This document shows, piece after piece, positions 7,600-18,022 of a stretch of 64,000 nt of DNA. Every line of letters begins with the position of its first letter. The first letter of the stretch is position 1. Source of the stretch: Tatumella ptyseos ATCC 33301 (GTDB lineage: Bacteria > Pseudomonadota > Gammaproteobacteria > Enterobacterales > Enterobacteriaceae). The DNA lies in NCBI RefSeq assembly GCF_000735525.1, contig NZ_JMPR01000018.1:109857-173856 (forward strand), written 5' to 3'. The notes below the pieces were generated by a model that was not told the DNA's origin, did no database searches, and saw only the letters and a list, made by a program, of their open reading frames with translations. The position numbers and the translations under genes were made by a program.

Positions 7600-10158
7600 T
7601 CAGGGGCGTTGGCAGGTCAGTGTAATTTCCTGATATCCACTGGTTTTTGTCTGATCGGCCAGCTTATCGGGGATGAGTAAGAAACATTTATCGTTCGGGC
7701 CTTCACCCCATTTCACTGTCAGTTTTTCGCCGGCCGCAATGCCGGAGACAAACAGATCGCCTTTCATTCCCACGGTACCGCTATTACGTCCCCGGGCATT
7801 AAATACCCCCGCACCAATCTGCGGATAACTGTGATCCGGCAGGGAGGAATGAATGAGCAGGCTGTGGCCATAAAAGGTATTGAAAGTGACGCGGACAATG
7901 GCTTTCTGCATCGGGACGACCTGGATAACTGATTGCGGAATATCCAGCCCCGGACGCATCTCTTCGGTATTCAGTGCGATGGTATTGTACCGGTACGCCG
8001 TCAGGTTATTGACAATAGCGTACCCAAAGCGGTCCACTTTAACGCCTGGTGAGTTAAGGATCCCCACACCTTCGGCATTTTTCGCTTTGATGATAGCAAA
8101 GGTATCGCCCAGCGGTTGCGAAAGCGTGACTCCACCGGAGTGGACAACCAGGCCGCCACTGGCACCCAATGCCGTCTGAGTATAGTTGTTGCTGTAACTG
8201 TAACTACCGTTCAGATTACCCATACTGCCCTGATACCCCAGGTTTGCGCCGCTGTTTTGTCCGCCGGTCTGAGTATGGCCGGTCGTCACTCCGTAGCTCA
8301 GACGGTTATCATCAAGCAGGGTGCCTGAAACGCCGGTGTTATAGCTGTCGCCCGACTGCTGGTCATGTGCCAGCTGGGTGGTGGAGACAATCGCGTTATT
8401 ATTATTGTTCCAGACCAGCGGGATAGAAAGTGTCATGTTAATGCTGTTATCGGCATAACCATACTGGGAACGGGTCGACTGCCAGTAGACACCGTAGCTC
8501 ACATTTTTCCAGGCATTGGAATATCCCAGTTGCACGGTACGGGTTTTCTGACTGGTTCCCCAGTAACGTTGCTGGTTAGCATTAACATAGATACTGCCAT
8601 AACCTTTCAGGTTCTGGTTAATCGAAACTTCCATACGTTCACGCTTATTGGCATAAACGTTTGAGTAATAAGTCGCGTTATTGGTCTGCGCCCAGGCGGG
8701 TGTCCCGTCTGCAGTGTCATTCGGGTCGATATAGTCGCTTTCGTATTGACCATCTTTCCAGTCACGCCTTTCCTGCACGGCATCACTGAAATCATAATAT
8801 CCGGAGGTCGAATAACGGTACCCTGCCAGCCGGAAATCGGTACCGAAATCACTTAATGACTTCGCATATAAAAGACGATAGCTCTGACCTTCTTTGGTAT
8901 CACCGGAAGCCAGATTAGTTTTGGCGTAACTGCCATCCAGGGAAACCGCACCCAGATCACCCAGACCGGTCCCCATACCCAGCACGGCCGACTGATAGTT
9001 GTCGGCGACAATCACACCGCCGTACGGCGTCAGATTATGGCTGATCCCGCGGGCCACGGTACCCTGAATAAACTGCGGCTGATAACCGCTGATACCATCA
9101 TGGTAACGACCGGCGGTGACCTCATAGTTCCACAATCCGTTACGCAACATACTGGTGACAGATGAATAGGCAACGGTAAAGGTTTTCCTGGAACCATCGG
9201 CTTCCGTCACGGTGACATACAGCGTACCGCTGCTATTGGGATAGAGATCACTGATAGCAAACGGACCCGGCGGCACTGTCGTGCTGTAGACCAGGTAACC
9301 GTTCTGGCGGATAGTGACCCGGGCGTTGGAGGTCGCTACCCCCCGGACGACCGGTGCATAACTCCGCATACTTTCCGGCAGCATGTCATCGACACTACTG
9401 AGTTTGACTCCGCGAAACTGGATGCTGTCAAAGACACTGTTGCTGGTAGAGGACTGGCCCACCAGAAAACGGCTGCGCATAGCAATAATATCGGTTTCTG
9501 CCCAACTGGAAATATTATTCCAATGAGAGCCGGTAATATTATCATGGGTATAGTTGCCGTTTTGACGTAAACGCCAGCGGCCAAGGTTCAGGCCATTATT
9601 TAGCGACAAATACGTATATTCGTTATTATCGGCGACGGATGAACCGCGATAATTGTTTTTGTCGTAGTTGAGCGTGTAATTAACAAATCCGGCATTCACC
9701 CCCTGGTCCCAGATACGGGTAGGGATGTATCCCTGAGGAAGCGTTTTCAGGTGGGTTTGCGGGACTGCCAGATCGATACGTTGCTGAGTAATATCTGCGG
9801 CGACTTTGGCATCCGGGATATATTTACTGATATCAATACATTGCTTACCGGCCAGAGGGGCGGGAAGAATAATACCATATCCGTACAATTGCTCAGTACT
9901 AAAACAAGGACGAACACCTTCCGGCGTTCGGATAAATGTCACCGGCAGGCTATCGACTTTTTGGGAGTTCAGATAAATATCGAACGGGTAAGTGCCTGGC
10001 TGAATACTGTCACCGACCGACACCTGACGTGCTGCATTGAGATTGCCTGCACCATGAACGAATTGCATATTAAACTCTTCCGCACTCGCTCCTGACATTG
10101 CCAGCAGACCGGGGAGCGCAATAACCAGCGACAAAGAGTAACGTGTTTTTATTTTCAT
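7600..10158 (-). CDS. fimbrial outer-membrane usher
   Basis: An 852-residue usher of the chaperone-usher pathway, which catalyses subunit ordering and secretes the pilus through the outer membrane. A signal peptide (1-26, ASA/EEF) leads to the periplasmic N-domain (FNMQFVHG). The 24-strand barrel region is interrupted by the plug, which includes RSYAPVVRGVATSNARVTIRQNG and the VPPGPFAISDLYPN motif. C-terminal domains follow, ending in a cysteine pair (CFLL and TCQRP). All are typical, and the length is normal. It sits 11 bp before the adhesin gene and 23 bp after the chaperone. It is clearly an FimD/MrkC/PapC-type usher; the exact clade is not assigned. Confidence 0.95.
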   Translation of the reverse strand: MKIKTRYSLSLVIALPGLLAMSGASAEEFNMQFVHGAGNLNAARQVSVGDSIQPGTYPFDIYLNSQKVDSLPVTFIRTPEGVRPCFSTEQLYGYGIILPAPLAGKQCIDISKYIPDAKVAADITQQRIDLAVPQTHLKTLPQGYIPTRIWDQGVNAGFVNYTLNYDKNNYRGSSVADNNEYTYLSLNNGLNLGRWRLRQNGNYTHDNITGSHWNNISSWAETDIIAMRSRFLVGQSSTSNSVFDSIQFRGVKLSSVDDMLPESMRSYAPVVRGVATSNARVTIRQNGYLVYSTTVPPGPFAISDLYPNSSGTLYVTVTEADGSRKTFTVAYSSVTSMLRNGLWNYEVTAGRYHDGISGYQPQFIQGTVARGISHNLTPYGGVIVADNYQSAVLGMGTGLGDLGAVSLDGSYAKTNLASGDTKEGQSYRLLYAKSLSDFGTDFRLAGYRYSTSGYYDFSDAVQERRDWKDGQYESDYIDPNDTADGTPAWAQTNNATYYSNVYANKRERMEVSINQNLKGYGSIYVNANQQRYWGTSQKTRTVQLGYSNAWKNVSYGVYWQSTRSQYGYADNSINMTLSIPLVWNNNNNAIVSTTQLAHDQQSGDSYNTGVSGTLLDDNRLSYGVTTGHTQTGGQNSGANLGYQGSMGNLNGSYSYSNNYTQTALGASGGLVVHSGGVTLSQPLGDTFAIIKAKNAEGVGILNSPGVKVDRFGYAIVNNLTAYRYNTIALNTEEMRPGLDIPQSVIQVVPMQKAIVRVTFNTFYGHSLLIHSSLPDHSYPQIGAGVFNARGRNSGTVGMKGDLFVSGIAAGEKLTVKWGEGPNDKCFLLIPDKLADQTKTSGYQEITLTCQRP

Positions 10159-10181
10159 GGTGGCCAGCTTCTGAAGTCTGT

Positions 10182-10865
10182 TTATTTAACCGGAAAGTTG
10201 TTTACTTCGGTGGTCCCACCATAATCATTAACATAGCTGAATGAGACGGTAGACCCGAGCTGAGTATTTGCCGGAAGAGTAAACGCTCTGGTAGAAAAAG
10301 GTGAGACCATATCCAGATAAATATCCTGAGCACTTTCCTTATTCAGGTGCAGACGGTTCAGCGAGATATACATCGGGCCATTATTGGTCACGGTTAACTT
10401 ATTGCCGTTTTGTGTCCATATCAGTTTCTGCACTTCTTTATCTAAGGTCGTATTCAGGCCCTGAGGACGATAAAAAAGCTTTAAGCGGCTATGAACGGCA
10501 ATTTGCAGAACATTAGGATCTTTTGCCTCCGGAGGAATTTCCTGAAGATTAATCCAGAATAATGACTCACGGTTAGTCGGTAATCCATGACCGGCGTAAA
10601 TAAAACGCAGTGTGGCCTCTTTACCCGCATCGATTCGCATAATGGGCGGGATCACCTGCATCGGGATCGGCGCATTACTGCTGCGATCTTCGTTTTCCAG
10701 CCAGCTTTGTAACATGTAGTTCTGGTTACTCTCATTTTTTAATGAGAGTGACGCAGAACTGCTGCCTGAATTATAAATGACTCTGGTGGCCTCCAGTTGT
10801 ATTGCTGCAAACGATGAGACTGAAAACAGCTGGAGCAGTACAAAAAAGATAAACTTCTTCATCAT
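10182..10865 (-). CDS. periplasmic fimbrial chaperone (PapD/FimC family)
   Basis: A 227-residue periplasmic chaperone with two immunoglobulin-like domains. A signal peptide (SSFAA / IQLEATRVIY) is followed by the conserved arginine of the TRVIY strand. HSRLKLFYRPQGL is the family signature with the subunit-anchoring lysine, and NNGPMYISL begins domain 2. It donates a strand to fold pilins and delivers them to the usher. The start is placed at ATG 10865, where AGGA precedes, rather than at the upstream alternative 10883; ATG 10862 is also possible. It is the second gene of the fimbrial operon, 32 bp after the pilin gene. Confidence 0.93.
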   Translation of the reverse strand: MMKKFIFFVLLQLFSVSSFAAIQLEATRVIYNSGSSSASLSLKNESNQNYMLQSWLENEDRSSNAPIPMQVIPPIMRIDAGKEATLRFIYAGHGLPTNRESLFWINLQEIPPEAKDPNVLQIAVHSRLKLFYRPQGLNTTLDKEVQKLIWTQNGNKLTVTNNGPMYISLNRLHLNKESAQDIYLDMVSPFSTRAFTLPANTQLGSTVSFSYVNDYGGTTEVNNFPVK

Positions 10866-10897
10866 TAGTTCCTGTTTTTCCACCAGAGTATTAGCTG

Positions 10898-11440
10898 TTA
10901 CTGATATTCGATAGAGAAATTAGTGGTGGCGTTAGCCTGTCCGCTCGGGGTGCCTTTTGCGAATGCATAGTATCTGGCAGCCAGTTTGATATTCAACGCG
11001 CCAGTAGAGTCTGTTGCCTGGAAAGGTACAGAACTGCTGGTATCACCGATAGTATAAACTCCCCCGCTCGCTAAATCCGTAATCTGAATACCGACACTTG
11101 TTGACGGATCAGTACCGGCTACACCGGTCGGAGTCAGTTTCAGTAAGGACGGGTATCCTGAAACTGCAGTACCATCAAAGCGAACTTTGATTGAACCGGT
11201 AGTACATTTGCTCAGGTCGATTTCAAAAGGACGCGGGCCGGCAGTCTGGGTCGGGGAAGACAGTGCTGAGCTTGAATAGTTACCCATCGCCACAGAGATA
11301 GTTTGGTTGGTGGCATTGGTCACTACGCAACCTGACTGCGTGATGCTACCGGTAAAGGAAACGGTTCCATCCGAAGCAAATGTCTGCACTGATGCCAGAG
11401 TTAAGGTTAATGCTGCTATTGGTAACAGAACTTTTTTCAT
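10898..11440 (-). CDS. major fimbrial pilin subunit, FimA-like
   Basis: A 180-residue pilin with a signal peptide (MKKVLLPIAA to QTFAS). Two cysteines (GCVVTNATN and DLSKCTTGS) form the usual disulfide, and the C-terminus NFSIEYQ matches the beta-zipper motif with penultimate tyrosine bound by chaperones. The start is ATG 11440 with GGGGTAG upstream; the longer frame to 11686 is non-coding leader. The sequence looks nearer to type 1 (FimA) than to Klebsiella MrkA pilins. As first gene of pilin-chaperone-usher-adhesin, it should be the most abundant product. Confidence 0.92.
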   Translation of the reverse strand: MKKVLLPIAALTLTLASVQTFASDGTVSFTGSITQSGCVVTNATNQTISVAMGNYSSSALSSPTQTAGPRPFEIDLSKCTTGSIKVRFDGTAVSGYPSLLKLTPTGVAGTDPSTSVGIQITDLASGGVYTIGDTSSSVPFQATDSTGALNIKLAARYYAFAKGTPSGQANATTNFSIEYQ

Positions 11441-11573
11441 TTTACTACCCCATGACTGATTAAAAATAATGATGAAATGTAAGGTTGAGTTCCTCTGGGA
11501 ACCTGTCGGGGCTCTGCCATTCTGATAACCAGCCTTAAGGGCAAACACATCAGGAAGCATCTCCGTGAACAAA

Positions 11574-11579
11574 AATATA
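11574..11579 (-). promoter_or_regulatory. candidate -10 of the pilin promoter
   Basis: TATATT on the minus strand lies about 135 bp upstream of the pilin ATG. At 17-bp spacing no good -35 hexamer exists; one of the TATCAA repeats overlaps that position instead, as would fit an activator-dependent promoter. Weak, pattern-only evidence. Confidence 0.3.
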
Positions 11580-11598
11580 TCACCTGAAATGCGTGGTA

Positions 11599-11748
11599 TT
11601 GATAGGAGCTGAAAATTGATAAGGCTTCTTTGATAGTTAAGTTCTGTTTTACTTTTTGACCAGCAAAGAGATCCATTCATTAACATAACTGTCGAAATAC
11701 TGTCATATTCCTGAATAGTGTTCTCTTTTGGTCAATATCTTATTGATA
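11599..11748 (-). promoter_or_regulatory. four TATCAA hexamers upstream of the pilin gene
   Basis: On the minus strand TATCAA occurs at 11599-11604, 11616-11621, 11630-11635 and 11743-11748. By chance a given hexamer is expected less than 0.1 time in this span. The fourth belongs to an inverted repeat (TCAATA/TATTGA, 11732-11746). From memory, the MrkH box of Klebsiella type 3 fimbrial promoters is built on TATCAA, and a MrkH-like PilZ gene lies beyond the operon. A c-di-GMP-responsive activator site is the inference. Confidence 0.5.
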
Positions 11749-11988
11749 TGGCGGATCTTCCCGTTTCAGGTTCGTTGGCAGTGGTCAGGGCATAACACAC
11801 CCCTTTTTTCAGACGAAAATAGGGTATTAACCCGCATGTTCGCAGGCAGAACGGAAAAAAAAATCCAATAACGGCGAAAATTCATCAAAACGCACGCAGG
11901 AGGCCGTGATAAACGGACAGAATGCCGGGGAAATGGTCGGGAAATGACTGTCAGAAACAGCACCCCCGGGAGGGGGCGCGGGGAAAGA

Positions 11989-12363
11989 TTACTTTACGGT
12001 AAAGATATAAGTCCCGGTGGTTTTATGCCCATCAACAGACAGCGCATGCCAGGCGACCTGATATTCACCCGCAGACAGAGGCGCATTCAGCGGGACCACC
12101 AGCGTATTTTTTTCCTGGTCGCTGAGTGAGGCTTTGCCGGTACTGACCGTTTTATCGCCCTGGTATGTCACCGTGGCATTACTGAATGACGGCTCCAGAT
12201 CTTCAGAAAAATGCAGTGTTAAGCGGGTGGGGCTGGTGGTGAGCTGGCTTTGCGGTGCCGGTTCGGCTGAGGTCAGATGTGCATGGGCCAGTACCGCCGT
12301 GCTGGTCAGCGCGGACACAAGCAGGGCGGTCGTGACGGCCAAAGATTTTACTGAAAAAGACAT
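11989..12363 (-). CDS. yobA: CopC-domain periplasmic copper-binding protein YobA
   Basis: A 124-residue secreted protein. The signal peptide ends at STAVLA, giving a mature N-terminus HAHLTSAEPA with the first histidine of the CopC copper(II) site. The second conserved histidine lies in HALSVDGHKTTGTYIFTVK at the C-terminus. Length and sequence match E. coli YobA. In E. coli it is followed by yebZ, a CopD-like membrane protein, and yebY. Here no such genes follow, so it stands alone. It probably binds or carries copper in the periplasm. The direct function of orphan CopC proteins is not settled. Confidence 0.85.
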   Translation of the reverse strand: MSFSVKSLAVTTALLVSALTSTAVLAHAHLTSAEPAPQSQLTTSPTRLTLHFSEDLEPSFSNATVTYQGDKTVSTGKASLSDQEKNTLVVPLNAPLSAGEYQVAWHALSVDGHKTTGTYIFTVK

Positions 12364-12851
12364 TGTTTATTTCCTTGTAATAACGTCAAAGTTTACCGGT
12401 AAAAAATACACCGGCAGGGATCGGTAAAGTCCGGCTGCTATATTTCGCATGCCTCCGCCTGCGAAGGCTGGCAGCAGGTGAGTTCGCTGAGACTGCAGAT
12501 GACGGGACAGGACGGGCGCAATAAACATCATCAGGATTGCCGGTAATGCAATCACTGCAGGATATTTAGCCGGTGACAAGCGGATACTACATGCCAAAGG
12601 AGTTACCCATCATTGATCTGTCGCGTTATTGTAATTATTTTTGCACAGAAATGTTAATGGTTAACCCTTTTATTTTACATGGTGATAGCACTGACACTGT
12701 ACGAAAGGTGAGTAAGGACAGTTATTACCGCGGATCCGGCCGGGGGATGCCGGGAAATCGTTTTCCGGGCATCGCTGCCGTCTTCGGTAAAACAGGATAA
12801 TGGTGGCTTTATCCGAAATCGTTGCCGGGAGTTCTCTCCCGGCAACGCGTA
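12364..12851. other. gene-free region upstream of yobA
   Basis: About 490 bases without a supportable gene. A 10-bp perfect hairpin (GTTGCCGGGA / TCCCGGCAAC, 12821-12846) lies just beyond the stop of the NCS2 permease and may end its transcript, although no T-tract follows. Nothing else was recognised. Confidence 0.5.
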
Positions 12852-14243
12852 TCAGACATGGGATCCTCCGGAATAGGTCGCACTTTTTTCCGCAGGCGCA
12901 GCGACAGGGGCAGTCCGGCGGGGCAGGATCAGATTAAGCAGAATAGCCAGGATGCCCCCGCTGGTGACAGCGCTCTGGAACATATTACGAATAATCGCAG
13001 GGAGTGCTTTGAGCACTTCCGGTTGTGATTCAATGCCCAGACCGACACCAAACGCAATGGCAATAATTAACATACCACGGCTATCAATCGGTTCGCGGGT
13101 CATGATCCTGATCCCCGCAGCCACGACATTACCGAACATGACCAGTGTGGCACCTCCGAGCACGGGTTTAGGCAACTGTTCGAGCACATGACTGAACATC
13201 GGGAAGAGCCCCAGCAGCACAAAAATACCGCCAATCCAGAAACCCGCATAGCGACTGGCGACCTGGGTCATCTGGATGACACCGTTGTTCTGAGCAAAGG
13301 TTGTATTCGGGAAGGATGAAAACGTCGCCGCCAGCAGACAGCTGACGCCATCACCGAGGATCCCGCCTTTAATCCGTTTTTCGAATTCCGGACCTTCTAC
13401 CGGTTGTTTTGACAACATACAGTTGGCCGTCAGGTCCCCGACGGCTTCGATAATAGAGATAAGAGAAACCAGAGCCACGGGAATAAATAGCGACGGTGTA
13501 AAATCCAGGCCGAACCGGAAAGGGATCGGCAGGGTAATCAGTGAACCCGGCGTGCTGAAGTGCGGGTGAAACGAGCCGGTAAGCCAGGCCGCAACACTGC
13601 CGGCCACAATACCGGTGACAATGCCCGAGAGCCTCAGCCAGGGCGAACGGCTACAATTCATCAGAACAATCACCAGCACCGTCAGGGCGCCGAGCCACAG
13701 GTTTGATGGTGCACCGAAGTCAGCTGCGCCGAAACCCCCGCCCCAGTCACTGATACTGACGTTAATCAGACTGATACCGATCAGGACAATGACACTGCCG
13801 GTCACCAGCGGGGTGAGTACACGTGAAAACGTATGAATAAACCGGCTGACAATCAGCGGAATAATGGCTGCCACCAGGTTACAGCCAAAGATCATCGCTA
13901 ACATCTGTTCAGGGCTGGCACCCTGGCTTTTAAGCATCAATCCGCCGGAGATAATGACCCCAAGAAAGGCAAAACTGGTGCCCTGCAGGCAGATCATTCC
14001 CGCGCCGATGGAGAAAAAACGGCCTGCCTGCAACAGGGTGCCCAGGCCGGAGGCAAACAGCGACATACTGATAAGCCAGGGAAGGTATGAGTTCAGCCCG
14101 AGTGTGGACCCGATAATTAATGGCGGAGTAATGACACCCACAATACTGGCCAGCATATGCTGGATGGCAGTAAACAGTGCAGGCACTGCCGGTATCTTCT
14201 CATTCAGGCCATACAATAGCTCGGTATCATGCTTATCATTCAT
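12852..14243 (-). CDS. NCS2 family nucleobase:cation symporter (XanP/XanQ/UacT type)
   Basis: A ~463-residue, multi-helix permease of the nucleobase-ascorbate (NCS2) family. The signature QNNGVIQMT (in TTFAQNNGVIQMTQVASRY) and the substrate-site helix IIEAVGDLTANCM, with the paired acidic residues E and D, match XanQ closely. Cation-coupled uptake of xanthine, uric acid or a related purine is expected. The start chosen is ATG 14243 with GGAG 8 bases upstream, rather than TTG 14267. The exact base transported cannot be decided. It is flanked by long non-coding stretches and appears to be a single-gene unit. Confidence 0.88.
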   Translation of the reverse strand: MNDKHDTELLYGLNEKIPAVPALFTAIQHMLASIVGVITPPLIIGSTLGLNSYLPWLISMSLFASGLGTLLQAGRFFSIGAGMICLQGTSFAFLGVIISGGLMLKSQGASPEQMLAMIFGCNLVAAIIPLIVSRFIHTFSRVLTPLVTGSVIVLIGISLINVSISDWGGGFGAADFGAPSNLWLGALTVLVIVLMNCSRSPWLRLSGIVTGIVAGSVAAWLTGSFHPHFSTPGSLITLPIPFRFGLDFTPSLFIPVALVSLISIIEAVGDLTANCMLSKQPVEGPEFEKRIKGGILGDGVSCLLAATFSSFPNTTFAQNNGVIQMTQVASRYAGFWIGGIFVLLGLFPMFSHVLEQLPKPVLGGATLVMFGNVVAAGIRIMTREPIDSRGMLIIAIAFGVGLGIESQPEVLKALPAIIRNMFQSAVTSGGILAILLNLILPRRTAPVAAPAEKSATYSGGSHV

Positions 14244-14592
14244 CGGGTGCACTCCGGGAAGAAACAAAAGTTTTATATCTCAAGCAATATTCAGGCCATA
14301 TCGGGGCAGAGTGAAGCTCACCGGTCAGGCATGTATGGCTAACATAATGCTATTAAAAGAAATTAACCGGGTTTGTCTGAACGAATACATTGCAGAATGA
14401 CGGGGGTGTTCTGGAACGATTGTCTCAGGATGGCTGGCCGGATGACCCTTTTTTGTGCAACTCCCGGGGTGACGACGACAGCGGTGCATTACGAACGGCG
14501 GGAATATCCGTGCTGGCGGACAGGGGAAAGCGGTCTGGCGGGGAAGAGCCTTTAGCAGGGGCGATGTTGTGCTGAACAGGACTTACAAAACA
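14244..14592. other. gene-free region between permease and frmA
   Basis: About 350 bases. It should hold the promoter of the minus-strand permease. Plus-strand frames here do not resemble any protein. No other signal seen. Confidence 0.45.
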
Positions 14593-14619
14593 ACAGCCCC
14601 CTCCATGAGAGGGGGCTGT
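14585..14619 (-). terminator. intrinsic terminator of frmRA
   Basis: An 11-bp perfect stem (ACAGCCCCCTC / GAGGGGGCTGT, 14593-14619) is followed on the minus strand by TTGTTTTGT, directly after the frmA stop codon. A good rho-independent terminator. Confidence 0.88.
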
Positions 14620-14623
14620 CCGG

Positions 14624-16041
<1,418 letters not shown>

Positions 16042-16075
16042 GTTGAACACTCTCACTGAGATGACCGGAACGAAT

Positions 16076-16097
16076 ATACTATATGGGAGTATAGTAT
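16076..16097. promoter_or_regulatory. FrmR operator palindrome
   Basis: ATACTATA (16076-16083) and TATAGTAT (16090-16097) form an 8-bp inverted repeat around TGGGAG. This AT-G-tract-AT arrangement is the type of site bound by CsoR/RcnR-family repressors, and it lies just upstream of frmR. Autorepression of frmRA relieved by formaldehyde is the expected control. Confidence 0.8.
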
Positions 16098-16299
16098 GTG
16101 AAGTGAGATCGGTAAATTTTCCTTTCGTTTTGGTCATCGGAAACGTACGTTATTGATAAGTCACGAATGAAAACGATCCGTGAAGAGCTGCTTATTTATT
16201 TTTATCATGAGCGACAGAGAAAAGGCTGTCCCGGAATAAGCAGCACGGTTATGCAGTAATGTCAGCAATAACACAGAGAAAATAACAAACGGGGAACTT

Positions 16300-16599
16300 A
16301 TGATCAGACTGACAGGCCGGCTGATAGCGAAAACAGCGGAAGATTCAGCGATTATTCGTCGCTATCTTCCGGAACACCAGCGTTTGTCACGCGCGGAAGA
16401 CGGGTGTCTGTTTTTTGAAGTGATTGAAAGTGACGATCCGCTGATCTGGCGGGTGGAAGAGCTTTATACGGATCAGCGAACATTTGACGCACATCAGACC
16501 AGAACCCGTAACTCTGAGTGGTGGAAACAAACATCCGCTATCTTAAGAGAATATCGTATTCATGAAGGATCGGATGTTCCGGCGGAGTCGCCGCGCTGA
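16300..16599 (+). CDS. antibiotic-biosynthesis-monooxygenase (ABM) domain protein
   Basis: A 99-residue protein with the ferredoxin-like ABM fold pattern. An N-terminal strand MIRLTGRLIAK is followed by a helix (SAIIRRYLPEHQRLSRAEDGCLFFEV), WRVEELYTDQRTFDAHQ, then a helix and strand. Members include YgiN (quinol monooxygenase) and small haem or aldehyde-related enzymes. Length fits a dimeric single-domain member. It is divergent from frmRA and 259 bp from frmR. A link to formaldehyde is not supported by sequence. Function unassigned beyond the fold. Confidence 0.75.
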   Translation: MIRLTGRLIAKTAEDSAIIRRYLPEHQRLSRAEDGCLFFEVIESDDPLIWRVEELYTDQRTFDAHQTRTRNSEWWKQTSAILREYRIHEGSDVPAESPR

Positions 16600-16762
16600 C
16601 CCCCCGGACTGACAACGTACTGAAACCCGTCTCGTTCCTGCTCTGCAAAACAGTGAATTGTGTAGCCTGTAGTAATGAGGCAGGGGGAAAATCCCGTGTC
16701 ACTGCATAAAGTTATCAGGCTACCTGAGTGGGTATTTGGCGGGAAAAAATCACAGGATAACG

Positions 16763-17290
16763 ATGAATATAAAAATCAGAAGTACAGAGGCAGGAGATGC
16801 GGCGCAGTACCTGACAATATCGTGCCAACAGACTGTTCAGGAAAATACATTGGGTATGCCCTGCCAGTCACTGAATGACTGGAATGAACGGTTGGCTTGC
16901 AACGGTCGTGACGGGATTTATCATTTTGCCGCCGACGCTGACGGGGAGTTAGCCGGAATCATTACTATCCGTAATCCTCAGCACCCCAGGCTCAGGCACA
17001 CCACCAATCTGGGCATGTTTGTTGATGAAAATCATACAGGCAAAGGCGTGGGTTCCGCATTAATCGAATTTGCTCTCAGATACTCTTTTCACTGGCTTGG
17101 TGCGGTCAAAGTTGAACTGGAAGTCTTTACCGATAATGTGGCAGCCATCGGGCTATATAAAAAGTTCGGGTTTCGGGAAGAAGGGATCAGAACGAAATCG
17201 GCGCTGAGAAACGGCCAATATGTCGATGTTCTGATGATGGGGCTTGAGGTGCAGGATACAGAGATGCTGTCAGGTCGCACTCACGAATAA
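16763..17290 (+). CDS. GNAT-family N-acetyltransferase, YhhY (AaaT)-like
   Basis: A 175-residue acetyltransferase of the GNAT fold. The acetyl-CoA loop is seen as GMFVDENHTGKGVGSALIEF (Q/RxxGxG/A type: TGKGVG), followed by VELEVFTDNVAAIGLYKKFGF, the typical motif B with the NxxAIxLYxKxGF signature. The C-terminus (KSALRNGQYVDVLMMG) resembles E. coli YhhY, which acetylates some amino acids. The start is ATG 16763 with AGGAT upstream; the frame can extend to 16736 without a ribosome site. It probably forms a single-gene unit. The substrate is unknown. Confidence 0.82.
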   Translation: MNIKIRSTEAGDAAQYLTISCQQTVQENTLGMPCQSLNDWNERLACNGRDGIYHFAADADGELAGIITIRNPQHPRLRHTTNLGMFVDENHTGKGVGSALIEFALRYSFHWLGAVKVELEVFTDNVAAIGLYKKFGFREEGIRTKSALRNGQYVDVLMMGLEVQDTEMLSGRTHE

Positions 17291-18022
17291 TCAGCTCTTC
17301 AGGAGTACGGCGATGCCCTGCAGGAAAGGGCAAGATCTCCGGGAAAAAGAAACGATATTTGCCGGTAAGACGGGCGAAATATTCTGCTTAAGTATCGTAG
17401 CGCGGGGATGTTGCTTAAAATAATCCGCTGACCTCTCTGTTTATCACTTTCCCCTGGTACGCACTTGTACAGATACTCCTGTGCAGGTTCCTGAAGTGGT
17501 TTTCTGTCGTGAGCCTGCGACAAAACGGCCGTCTTTTCCTTACAGTAAACGATCCCGGTATCGCGCGTGTCCACTCTGCGGGACAGGCGCGCACGACAGC
17601 AGAAAACGCCAATATCAGGGTGTCGTATAACAATGACGTCCCGGAGAACGCATACTTTAATTGCCCGGGCCCGGATGATTCAGGCCGGTAACCGCTATCA
17701 GGAGAGCACAAACTATTATCAATAATGATGACTGTTTTACCTGATGACACTGCTTCATTCTCTTTGTCGCCGGACAATATTTTCGAAGTTATATGTCAGA
17801 GTTGGGTAAATAACACTCGTATTGTAAGCGATTATTTGTGAATTACACCTACGGATATCACCAGTCCGGAGTTATCCTTATGTTTTTACTTTGGTTTATA
17901 GCCTGTCATTTCTTTTGGAACTTTCTGTCCTGAGCCGGTGTCGAATGTTGATTATAATAAATATATATTTTATACCGTAGGTATAAAAAATTACATAACG
18001 TATTAACAGGGATTTATTTTAA
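17291..18022. other. long gene-free region before the glycan genes
   Basis: About 730 bases with no supportable gene. The last ~80 bases are very AT-rich and probably carry the promoter of the ligase-like gene. A minus-strand frame (17415-17777) has no recognisable features. The stretch marks a shift to lower GC DNA. Confidence 0.5.

Larger units (their letters stand above)
11441..11988. other. long upstream region of the fimbrial operon
   Basis: About 550 bases with no credible gene. It contains the TATCAA repeats and probable operon promoter. No invertible-switch repeats or recombinase gene were noticed, which argues against a fimS-type phase switch. Confidence 0.5.

Noticed and set aside
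11441-11988. Possible fimS-like invertible promoter switch
   Set aside because: No matching inverted repeats flanking the promoter and no recombinase gene nearby were found.
17415-17777. Minus-strand 120-codon frame in the gap before the glycan genes
   Set aside because: No recognisable domain, no clear ribosome site and overlapping frames on the other strand.
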